Part shown: positions 35,005 to 42,639 of the stretch, one piece after another | How the letters are laid out: every line of letters starts with the position of its first letter | Numbering within the stretch: position 1 is the stretch's first letter | Origin: Verrucomicrobiaceae bacterium | Lineage (GTDB): Bacteria > Verrucomicrobiota > Verrucomicrobiia > Verrucomicrobiales > Verrucomicrobiaceae | Assembly: GCA_016795365.1 (NCBI GenBank) | Contig: JAEUHN010000011.1 | Span: 25,770-89,769, forward strand | Length of the DNA: 64,000 nucleotides | Direction: 5' to 3' | Position numbers and translations under genes: made by a program | Notes under the pieces: generated by a model | The model's input: the letters and a program-made list of their open reading frames with translations, nothing else | Told to the model about the DNA's origin: nothing | Database searches by the model: none

Positions 35005-36150
35005 ATGTCCTCTCCCAAGCGCGTCATCATTCTCGGCAGCACCGGCTCCATCGGCACCAGCGCCCTCAAGGTGGCGCACGACATCCCGGATCGGATGCAA
35101 GTGGTGGCCCTGGCCGCCAATCGCAGCGTGGAGGCCCTCGTTGCCCAGGTGCAGTCCACCGGCGTCAAACATGTCGCCGTCACCGATGCGGTTGCGGCAC
35201 GTGAGGCTCGCCAGTTGCTGCCTGCGGATGTCACCGTCTTCGATGGTGCCCAGGGGCTGGTGGATCTCGTTCGGGCTGTGAAGGCAGACATGCTGCTCGT
35301 GGCGATCGTCGGCACGGCGGGGCTTGCGCCAGCGCTCGCTGCCGTGGAGCACGGGATGGACCTCGCGGTTGCTTCAAAAGAGATCCTCGTCATGGCCGGC
35401 GAGTCCGTGATGAATGCGGCACGCGAGCATCAAGTGAACGTCCTGCCCGTGGACAGCGAGCACAATGCCATCTTCCAGTGCCTCGAAGGGCATCGCGGCA
35501 AAGACATCCGCCGCATCCTGCTCACCGCCTCGGGAGGTCCCTTCCGCCAGTGGCCAGCGGATCAACTCGCCACCGTCACGGTCGCTCAAGCGCTGAAACA
35601 TCCCACCTGGACGATGGGCCGGAAGATCACCATCGATAGCGCCACGCTCTTCAACAAAGGCCTCGAGATGATCGAAGCGCGCTGGTTGTTCGATGTGTCG
35701 ATGAGCAAGATCGAAGTCGTCGTGCACCCGCAAAGCATCGTGCACAGCATGGTCGAGTTCATCGATCAGAGCATCATCGCCCAGCTCAGCCATAGCGACA
35801 TGTGCTTCCCCATTCAGTATGCCGTGACCTGGCCCGATCGTGTGAGCAACAGCCTCAAGCCGATTGACTTCGCCACGCTCGGAGCCCTCACCTTTGAGGC
35901 ACCGCGCACGCAGGACTTTCCTGCGCTCGATTTGGCCCGCCACGCGGGAGAAACCGGTGGCACCCTGCCCGCCGTGCTCAATGCTGCCAACGAGGTGGCC
36001 GTCGATGCCTTCCTCCATGGACGCCTCAGCTTTCCCGCCATCTGGCAGTCGGTCGAGCGCACCATGGCCAAGCACCAGACCATCGCCCACCCGACCCTTG
36101 ACCAAATCATCGAAGCCGATGCCTGGGCGCGTGCGGTTGCTCTAGATTAG
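35005..36150 (+). CDS. dxr: 1-deoxy-D-xylulose 5-phosphate reductoisomerase
   Basis: A 381-residue enzyme making 2-C-methyl-D-erythritol 4-phosphate in the MEP isoprenoid pathway. The NADPH motif is VIILGSTGSIGTSALKV. The metal and substrate site is NVLPVDSEHNAIFQCLEG with LTASGGPFRQ, followed by GRKITIDSATLFNKGLEMIEA. Family length is normal. The start at 35005 (MSSPKRVII) is preferred over the frame upstream that overlaps cdsA. The cdsA-dxr order is common in bacteria. Confidence 0.96.
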   Translation: MSSPKRVIILGSTGSIGTSALKVAHDIPDRMQVVALAANRSVEALVAQVQSTGVKHVAVTDAVAAREARQLLPADVTVFDGAQGLVDLVRAVKADMLLVAIVGTAGLAPALAAVEHGMDLAVASKEILVMAGESVMNAAREHQVNVLPVDSEHNAIFQCLEGHRGKDIRRILLTASGGPFRQWPADQLATVTVAQALKHPTWTMGRKITIDSATLFNKGLEMIEARWLFDVSMSKIEVVVHPQSIVHSMVEFIDQSIIAQLSHSDMCFPIQYAVTWPDRVSNSLKPIDFATLGALTFEAPRTQDFPALDLARHAGETGGTLPAVLNAANEVAVDAFLHGRLSFPAIWQSVERTMAKHQTIAHPTLDQIIEADAWARAVALD

Positions 36151-36236
36151 GGCGGCGAAAGCCATCCTCGACCTCGGCTCCGACCGGAAGAAACTCCGGC
36201 TTTCCTTGCCGGACGAATGCGCCATGCTGTGCCGCC

Positions 36237-38540
36237 GTGGTTGATCGTTTTTCTTCTCCGAATCTTTGTCTGCGCTCGTGGGTGGCGGGTGCGCTTGTCA
36301 TCTTGATGGCAGTTTCATCGCCTGCAGGGGCGAAGTCCAAGAAATCATCGGAACCCAAAGCTGAGGTCACGCCCGAGGAGGAGGGCGCGGCAAAGATCGT
36401 CGAGCAGGTGAAGCCCTCGCTGGTGAAGGTCACTCAAATGGGGCGCGATGGCGTCGAAGGCGTGGGCTCTGGCTTTGTGATCAGCAAGGATGGATTGATC
36501 GCGACAAACATGCACGTCGTGGGGCAGGGACGGCGCCTTCAGGTAGAGATGAGCGATGGCCAGACCCACGAAGTGCAGGCGGTTCATGCCTCCGATTTCC
36601 ACCTGGATCTGGCCATCTTGCGCGTGAATGCGACGGACCTCAAACCGCTGGTGCTCGGAGATTCCGAGGCGGTGAAACAAGGCCAACCCATTGTCGGCAT
36701 GGGCAATCCCGCTGGGCTGACTTTCAGCGTCGTGCAGGGCGTTGTGTCCGCCATTCGTGACGTGGAAAAGCAGCCGATGATCCAGGTCGCGATGCCCATC
36801 GAGAGGGGCAACAGCGGCGGTCCATTGCTTGATCGCCAAGGGCGCGTGCTGGGCATTCTCACGCTCAAGTCACTACGCACAGAGAATCTCGGGTTCGCAA
36901 CTCCGGTGAACAATCTGAAGAAGCTCATGGAGAAGCCGAACACGGTGCCGATGGAGCGCTGGTTGACCATGGGGGTGCTGGATGCACGCCTTTGGAAGCC
37001 CATCATGGGCGCGAAGTGGACGCAGCGCTCTGGCGTGATCAAAGGCGAGCTTCCAGGCGATGGTTTTGGCGGTCGCACCTTGTGCATCTCCCAGCTTGAG
37101 GAGCCCAAGGTGCCCTTCGAGGTGGTGGTCGATGTTCGTCTGGATGATGAGGCGGGAGCGGCGGGCCTGATGTTTTGCAGCGACGGCGGCAACCGCCATT
37201 ACGGCTTTTATCCCACCGATGGCAAGCTGCGCATGACGCGGTTCGAGGGTCCCGATGTGTTTTCGTGGACGCCTTTCCAGACCGTGGAAAGCGAAGCTTA
37301 CCGGCCAGGGGAGTGGAATCGTTTGCGTGTGCGCGTGGAGGCGGATCGCATCATCGGATACGTGAACGGTGTGAAGGCGATCGAGCAGCAGGACGATGCC
37401 TTCCGCGATGGCAAGGTCGGTTTGTGCAAGTTCCGTAGCACCCAAGCCGAGTTCAAAGGCTTTCGAGTGGGCAGCGACCTGCGTGACAAGCCGGTCGATG
37501 AAGACGTGGCAGAGCGCGTGGGCAAGACGCTCGACGAGTTCCTCACCAAAACCTCGGCCAAAGGAGATACACTCGACAAGCTGCACGATGAGCATGCTGC
37601 CGGTCGTCGTGCCCTGAGTGAGCGAGTGAAGGAGATCGAGGCCCATGCCGCTTCCCTGCGTCAGCAGGCCGCCTCGCTTCGCAAGCTGAGCACCGAACTG
37701 CACCAGCGCACGATCGCCGCTGATCTCGGGGCCTTGCTGAAGAAGCCCGATGAAGAAGTGAACCTCCTCCACGCGGCGCTCATGATTGCCCGTCACGACA
37801 ATCCTGATGTGGACGTCAATACGTATCGACGCCTCATGGATCGCATGGCCGAGGAGTTGCGTGATGATCCAGCCATTAAGAAAGGCGGACGCGAAGCCGT
37901 GCAGCGCATCAGCGACTTCCTCTTCCGCGAGAATGGTTTTCACGGCAGCCACTACGACTACGAGAACAATGCCAACAGCTACCTCAACGAAGTCCTGGAG
38001 AATCGCGAGGGCCTGCCCATCACGCTGTCGGTAGTCTTCCTCGAACTCGCCTCCCAGCTCAAAGTGAAGGGTGTCGCAGGGATCGGATTGCCTTATCGCT
38101 TCATGGTCGGCTGGCGCTCTAACGAAGACGATAATTGGAGCCTCATCGATGTGTTCGATGGCGGCAAATGGCTGACGTTGGAGCAGGCAGTCGAGAGCCT
38201 TGCAGAAGGGATAGATGCCTCTCAGCTTGATTCCACTCAGCTCATCGCTGCGACCAAGAAGATGATCATCGAGCGCATGATTCGGAACCTCATTAGCCAG
38301 TCACAAGGTGATGAGATGATGCCTCCACCCTCGGCGCGTCCCTACCTCAGCCTGCTGCTCGCGATTGATCCTGACGACTCGTCGTCTCGCTTCAGTCGCG
38401 CCGCCGCCTTCTCGGCTGAAGGCGATCACGCCTCGGCTCGCGAGGACTTGAAGTTCATCCTCGATAATCCGCCGCCATCCATGGACGAAGAACAGCTGCG
38501 CCAGCTCCATGAGATGTATGACCGGCTTGGTCGGCAGTGA
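36237..38540 (+). CDS. Exported HtrA-like serine protease fused to a LamG-like domain, coiled coil and SirB1/TPR region
   Basis: A 767-residue protein with a GTG start and signal peptide (about residues 1-32). Residues 50-235 are a trypsin-like HtrA domain with His92 (ATNMHVV), Asp123 (HLDLAI) and Ser192 (RGNSGGPL). No PDZ domain follows. Residues about 265-412 form a concanavalin/LamG-like or DUF1080-like beta domain (RPGEWNRLRVRVEADRIIGY). Residues 440-495 are a coiled coil. Residues about 505-660 match the SirB1/UPF0162 transglutaminase-like domain (NSYLNEVLENREGLPITLSV), and the end resembles TPR repeats. The combination is unusual. The substrate is unknown. Confidence 0.85.
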   Translation: MVDRFSSPNLCLRSWVAGALVILMAVSSPAGAKSKKSSEPKAEVTPEEEGAAKIVEQVKPSLVKVTQMGRDGVEGVGSGFVISKDGLIATNMHVVGQGRRLQVEMSDGQTHEVQAVHASDFHLDLAILRVNATDLKPLVLGDSEAVKQGQPIVGMGNPAGLTFSVVQGVVSAIRDVEKQPMIQVAMPIERGNSGGPLLDRQGRVLGILTLKSLRTENLGFATPVNNLKKLMEKPNTVPMERWLTMGVLDARLWKPIMGAKWTQRSGVIKGELPGDGFGGRTLCISQLEEPKVPFEVVVDVRLDDEAGAAGLMFCSDGGNRHYGFYPTDGKLRMTRFEGPDVFSWTPFQTVESEAYRPGEWNRLRVRVEADRIIGYVNGVKAIEQQDDAFRDGKVGLCKFRSTQAEFKGFRVGSDLRDKPVDEDVAERVGKTLDEFLTKTSAKGDTLDKLHDEHAAGRRALSERVKEIEAHAASLRQQAASLRKLSTELHQRTIAADLGALLKKPDEEVNLLHAALMIARHDNPDVDVNTYRRLMDRMAEELRDDPAIKKGGREAVQRISDFLFRENGFHGSHYDYENNANSYLNEVLENREGLPITLSVVFLELASQLKVKGVAGIGLPYRFMVGWRSNEDDNWSLIDVFDGGKWLTLEQAVESLAEGIDASQLDSTQLIAATKKMIIERMIRNLISQSQGDEMMPPPSARPYLSLLLAIDPDDSSSRFSRAAAFSAEGDHASAREDLKFILDNPPPSMDEEQLRQLHEMYDRLGRQ

Positions 38541-38658
38541 AGTTCTGGCGTGCAGCGCTATGAAAGTGCTCGCACGTCGCTCAAAGGAGTTTGGTTCCTT
38601 CGCCATTCGTGCGAGGAGAAGGCTGCTTCGGTCTCCACACATCTCATCCACATCTCTT

Positions 38659-39141
38659 ATGAAGTCGTTTTCTTGGTCCTCAGCTTTGCTTGCCTTGCTG
38701 GTCTCGGGTTGTCACACCGCCACTCAGAACGAACCGACACCAGAGCCCGCCACGTCGCAGTCAACGACAGCAAGTCTCAACGCCAGCTCAGGCACTGTGA
38801 CCACAGCGAGTGGACTCAAGTATCGTGCGATCACCTCCGGGCCTGCGGGCGGCAGGTCGCCTACACGCAGTGACACTGTTGTGGTCCACTACCACGGCAC
38901 GCTCACCGATGGCACCGTCTTTGACAGCTCCTATCAGCGTGGCGAGCCCGCGACCTTCGGCGTTGGTCAGGTGATTGCGGGTTGGACAGAGGCGCTTCAA
39001 CTCATGAAGCCGGGCGACAAATGGCTGCTGCACATTCCCGCGCCGCTCGCCTATGGCAGCCGCTCCGTAGGCGGCAAGATCCCACCGAACAGCGACCTGA
39101 TCTTCCAGGTGGAATTGCTGCAAGTGGTCGGCAGTCGCTAG
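38659..39141 (+). CDS. FKBP-type peptidyl-prolyl cis-trans isomerase lipoprotein
   Basis: A 160-residue protein with a lipoprotein signal (LLALLVSGC, Cys about residue 18), a low-complexity Thr/Ser linker and an FKBP domain: DTVVVHYHGTLTDGTVFDSS, GVGQVIAGWTEALQLMKPGDKW, IPAPLAYGSR and IPPNSDLIFQVELL. It folds or isomerises proline bonds in envelope proteins. The start at 38659 is set by the lipoprotein signal. It lies downstream of the protease fusion gene. Confidence 0.92.
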   Translation: MKSFSWSSALLALLVSGCHTATQNEPTPEPATSQSTTASLNASSGTVTTASGLKYRAITSGPAGGRSPTRSDTVVVHYHGTLTDGTVFDSSYQRGEPATFGVGQVIAGWTEALQLMKPGDKWLLHIPAPLAYGSRSVGGKIPPNSDLIFQVELLQVVGSR

Positions 39142-39210
39142 CCCGCTTGCCTCATGGAGCCCCGGCTCTTCGTTTGACAATCCCATCCCCGCACCAACTA
39201 TCCACGCCCC

Positions 39211-39843
39211 ATGCCCAAGACCGCCCTTACCAAAGACGAAGTCAAAGAGATGCTCATCCTCGTTGCTGACCGCATCATTGAGAACGAACCCATGCTCTCT
39301 GAAGCCGACCGCAATCTCGGCGATGGCGACCATGGCCTCGGCATGAAGCGCGGGATGGAGGCGGTGAAGGAGAAACTCGCTGGCGGAGTGGACTCTGTCG
39401 AGAAAGCCTTTGCTAATACAGGCATGGCGATGATGAGCAGCATGGGCGGCGCGAGCGGAGCCATCTTCGGCACACTCTGGCGCAATGGTGGCAAGGCGCT
39501 GGCCGGACGTGAGGCATTCGATGGCCAGGGGCTGGCTGATTTGATCAAAGCAGGACTTGAAGGTGTCATGGCTCGCGGTGGGGCCAAGCCCGGCGACAAG
39601 ACCATGATCGACGCGCTGCATCCTGCGATGCTCAAGGCCCAGGAAGTAGCGGCTCTGCCGCTCAACGATGCGATCACCGCCGTCGCGCAGGCGGCCAGCG
39701 ATGGTCGTGATGCGAGCAAGGCCATGATCGCCACCATGGGACGCGCAAAGACGCTCGGAGAAGGCTCCATCGGTTTCCCTGACGCCGGTGCCTGCTCCGT
39801 CGCCGTCATTTTCGACGCCATGCGCGACTACATCTGCGCCTAA
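39211..39843 (+). CDS. dhaL: Dihydroxyacetone kinase ATP-binding subunit DhaL
   Basis: A 210-residue protein. The magnesium-ADP binding motif is SEADRNLGDGDHGLGMKRG (DxNxGDGDHG), and SMGGASGAIFGTLW and ARGGAKPGDKTMIDAL are conserved in DhaL. Normally it works with the DhaK substrate subunit and a phosphoryl donor, but neither dhaK nor dhaM is adjacent, so it may act with partners elsewhere. It is followed by a strong terminator. Confidence 0.9.
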   Translation: MPKTALTKDEVKEMLILVADRIIENEPMLSEADRNLGDGDHGLGMKRGMEAVKEKLAGGVDSVEKAFANTGMAMMSSMGGASGAIFGTLWRNGGKALAGREAFDGQGLADLIKAGLEGVMARGGAKPGDKTMIDALHPAMLKAQEVAALPLNDAITAVAQAASDGRDASKAMIATMGRAKTLGEGSIGFPDAGACSVAVIFDAMRDYICA

Positions 39844-39862
39844 CTTCGCGAATTGTGACTCG

Positions 39863-39892
39863 AGCGCGGACGGAAACGTCCGCGCTTTTTTG
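39863..39892 (+). terminator. Rho-independent terminator after dhaL
   Basis: AGCGCGGACG pairs perfectly with CGTCCGCGCT across a GAAA tetraloop, followed by a run of T. It lies 19 bases past the dhaL stop and just before the convergent avtA stop. No T-tract exists on the minus strand. Confidence 0.92.
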
Positions 39893-39893
39893 T

Positions 39894-41177
39894 TCACGAC
39901 GCTTTGGCCGCTTCTTCGGCGATGATTTTCAAGCCCTCGCGGACGGCGTCGGCGTTGCCGGAGTAGTTGAGGCGCAGGCATTGCCGTGAGTGCGGCCAGT
40001 CTCCTTCGAGTCCGAAGAAGAAATACTCGCCTGGAACGACGAGCACCTTCCTTTTCTTGAGGCGTTCGTAGAGTTCGCGAGTGGGAATCTTGAGGTCAGG
40101 CAGCCAGAGCCAATGGAAGAAGGCACCCTCGCTGGCATGGAGTGCCCAGTGCACACCGGCAGCAGTGAAGAACTCGCGCGTCCATGCCTGGGCATGGGCG
40201 CTGCGCTCGGCGTAGTAGGGACGCAGAATCTGCTGGCCGAACTCGAGGATCTGCCCGCTCTCCACCCACGGCAGAGCGAGTTGTTGCCCCACATTGCCAT
40301 TGGCAAGACCGGCGATGGCGGTCATGGCGCCCATCGCGCTGGCGATCTTCTCAGGAGCAACCACAATAGCCGTGCGCGTGCCTGGCAGACCGAGCTTGGA
40401 CAAGCTCATTGTCAGGATCACATGCGGCGCATGGAAGGGCTTTGCCTCGGTGAAAATCACATTGGGGAACGGAGCGCCATACGCGTTGTCGATGATGAGG
40501 GGAATGTCGTGTTCCTCAGCCAGCACAGAGAGCCGTTCGATCTCGGCATCGGTATGCACATTGCCCGTGGGGTTGGTGGGACGCGATACCGCCATGAGCG
40601 CAATGTCCTCCTTCTTCAATGCGGCTTCCACCGCCTCGAAGTCGATCCCATACTTGAACTCGTTGGCCGCCTCGCCCTTCGGCCAGGTGATGTGTGGGCG
40701 GCACGCGACGAAAAGGTCGGCATCAATGCCTTGGTCTGCGTAGCCGATGTATTCGGGAGCGAGCGGGAGCAGCACCTTTCGACGACGTCCATCGCTGAAC
40801 TTGCCAGCGAGGAGGTTGAACAAGTAGAAGAACGCCGTCTGTCCGCCGCAGGTGATCGCGAGGTTCTCGGGTCCCAAGTTCCAGCCAAGGCTGCGCTGTA
40901 AGAGCACCGCCATCGCTTTGAGGAATCTCGGATTGCCTTGAGGCGGATCGTAGTTCCCGATCATGCGCTCGAAGGCATCGCCTTCGCCGAGCATCTGCAC
41001 CATGCGTTCACGGATGATCTGCTGCATCGCGGGGACATGGGCGGGATTGCCACCGCCGAGCATCCGCATGTCGGGCTCGATGGTCATCGCACGCCCGAGG
41101 TCATCCATGAGTTCCAGGATGCCGCTGCGAGCGGTGAGCTTGTGGCCCATGGCGGAAAAGGGAAGCGAGGAAGGCAT
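39894..41177 (-). CDS. avtA: Valine--pyruvate aminotransferase
   Basis: A 427-residue PLP-dependent class I aminotransferase. The N-terminal LTARSGILELMDDLG and MLGGGNPAHVPAMQQ segments match E. coli AvtA. The PLP lysine is in MSLSKLGLPGTRTAIVV, with SRPTNPTGNVHTDAEI as the substrate-side motif and YAERSAHAQAW near the C-terminus. It would interconvert valine and alanine keto and amino acids. It stands alone on the minus strand, convergent with dhaL. Confidence 0.92.
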   Translation of the reverse strand: MPSSLPFSAMGHKLTARSGILELMDDLGRAMTIEPDMRMLGGGNPAHVPAMQQIIRERMVQMLGEGDAFERMIGNYDPPQGNPRFLKAMAVLLQRSLGWNLGPENLAITCGGQTAFFYLFNLLAGKFSDGRRRKVLLPLAPEYIGYADQGIDADLFVACRPHITWPKGEAANEFKYGIDFEAVEAALKKEDIALMAVSRPTNPTGNVHTDAEIERLSVLAEEHDIPLIIDNAYGAPFPNVIFTEAKPFHAPHVILTMSLSKLGLPGTRTAIVVAPEKIASAMGAMTAIAGLANGNVGQQLALPWVESGQILEFGQQILRPYYAERSAHAQAWTREFFTAAGVHWALHASEGAFFHWLWLPDLKIPTRELYERLKKRKVLVVPGEYFFFGLEGDWPHSRQCLRLNYSGNADAVREGLKIIAEEAAKAS

Positions 41178-41223
41178 GACGCCAGTTAGCAGGGGGCGTG
41201 CGTCTTGATCAACCCGGAAGTCG

Positions 41224-42633
41224 TCACGCCAGGATGCCCTTGGCCACGGTGCCGCTCACATTGGTCAGACGGAAGTTGCGGCCCCCGTGATTGAAAGTCA
41301 GCCGCGTATGATCCAGGCCGAGCAGGTGCAGGATCGTCGCATGCCAATCATGAATGTGCATGGGGTCCAGCACTGCCTTGTGCCCCACCTCATCCGTCGC
41401 TCCATACGTGAGTCCGCCCTTCACGCCGCCGCCGGCCATCCAGATGGAATAGCCTTTGTGATTGTGATCGCGACCATCACCGCTCTGCGCATATGGCGTG
41501 CGACCAAACTCACCCGCCCAGACCACGAGGGTGTCCTTCAGCAGACCGCGCGCCTTCAGGTCTGTGAGCAGCGCAGCGATGGGTTGATCGGTGGCAGTGC
41601 AGCATGTGGCGAGTTGTTCGCGCAGACGGTTGTGATGATCCCATTGCACCGGGGACGCGATCTCGATGAAACGCACGCCTGCCTCGGCCATGCGGCGGGC
41701 GAGCAGACACTGGCGTGCGAATTGATCCTTGCCCTGGCCAATGCCGTAGAGCTTCAGCACGGACTCGGGCTCACCGCGAAGATCGAGCACCTCGGGCACT
41801 TCGCTCTGCATCCGGAAGGCGAGTTCAAAGGACTCGATGGCACCCTCGATCTGCGGATGGACACCATCGCGTTCCATCTTGCGTTCGTTCAGTCCGCGAA
41901 TGAGGTCAAGCTGGGCTCGTTGCATCTCACGCGAGACTGCGGGCGTGATGTTTTTCATCGGCGGACCTGGGGCGACATCCTTGTTGAGCAGGGCGGCATA
42001 CAAGTCGGGCAACTGCGAGCCTCCAATTCGTGTGCCCTGGCAGATCGCGGGCAGGAAGGCGCTGCCGTAGTTCTGCGCTCCACCATTGTCTGCCGGGGGA
42101 TTGAGCGTGATGAAGCCCGGCAGATTTTCGTTCTCAGTGCCAAGGCCGTAGAGCGTCCAGGCACCGATGGACGGGCGCACAAACTGAAAGCTCCCTGTGT
42201 GCATCTGCCCGAACGCCTGCGCATGGTTGGGCAGGTCCGTGTTCATCGAGTTGATAATGCACAGATCGTCGGCGTGCTGTGCGAGCTTTGGATACAAGGT
42301 GGTCATCCATTGCCCCGACTGCCCGCACTGCTGCATCGGATGCACAGGGCCGAAGAGCTTCGCACCCGAGGAGTCGCGACCGAGTGAAGCCGTCTTTCCA
42401 TCACGTGCCATCAACTCCGGCTTGTAGTCGAAGAGGTCCACATGTGACGGCCCACCACGCATGGTGAGAAAAATGACCCGCTTCGCCCTCGCGGGGGAGT
42501 GTGGAGCCTTGGCCGCGATACCACTCTTCGCCTGAGCCAGCGCCGAGAACGCCAGCCAGCCGATGCCGGACGACATCGTCATGAGGGCTTCACGACGAGA
42601 GGTATGCCGACGGAAGTTGGAGAGGGTGTTCAT
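41224..42633 (-). CDS. DUF1501 family protein (Tat-exported), end of ECF-linked operon
   Basis: A 469-residue protein with a twin-arginine-like leader (HTSRREALMTMSSGIGWLAF). DUF1501 motifs include MRGGPSHVDLFDYKPELMAR, NSMNTDLPNHAQAFGQMHTG, WAGEFGRTPYAQSGDGRDHNHKGYSIWMAGGG and HLLGLDHTRLTFNHGGRNFRLT. It starts 6 bases after the stop of the DUF1549/DUF1553 gene, the usual pairing, and is the last gene of the five-gene minus-strand operon that begins with the ECF sigma factor. Function of the pair is unestablished. Confidence 0.93.
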   Translation of the reverse strand: MNTLSNFRRHTSRREALMTMSSGIGWLAFSALAQAKSGIAAKAPHSPARAKRVIFLTMRGGPSHVDLFDYKPELMARDGKTASLGRDSSGAKLFGPVHPMQQCGQSGQWMTTLYPKLAQHADDLCIINSMNTDLPNHAQAFGQMHTGSFQFVRPSIGAWTLYGLGTENENLPGFITLNPPADNGGAQNYGSAFLPAICQGTRIGGSQLPDLYAALLNKDVAPGPPMKNITPAVSREMQRAQLDLIRGLNERKMERDGVHPQIEGAIESFELAFRMQSEVPEVLDLRGEPESVLKLYGIGQGKDQFARQCLLARRMAEAGVRFIEIASPVQWDHHNRLREQLATCCTATDQPIAALLTDLKARGLLKDTLVVWAGEFGRTPYAQSGDGRDHNHKGYSIWMAGGGVKGGLTYGATDEVGHKAVLDPMHIHDWHATILHLLGLDHTRLTFNHGGRNFRLTNVSGTVAKGILA

Positions 42634-42639
42634 GGCGAA

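Noticed and set aside
36160..36236. Possible terminator hairpin after dxr
   Set aside because: CCGGA/TCCGG makes only a 5-bp stem and no T-run follows, so it is too weak to call.
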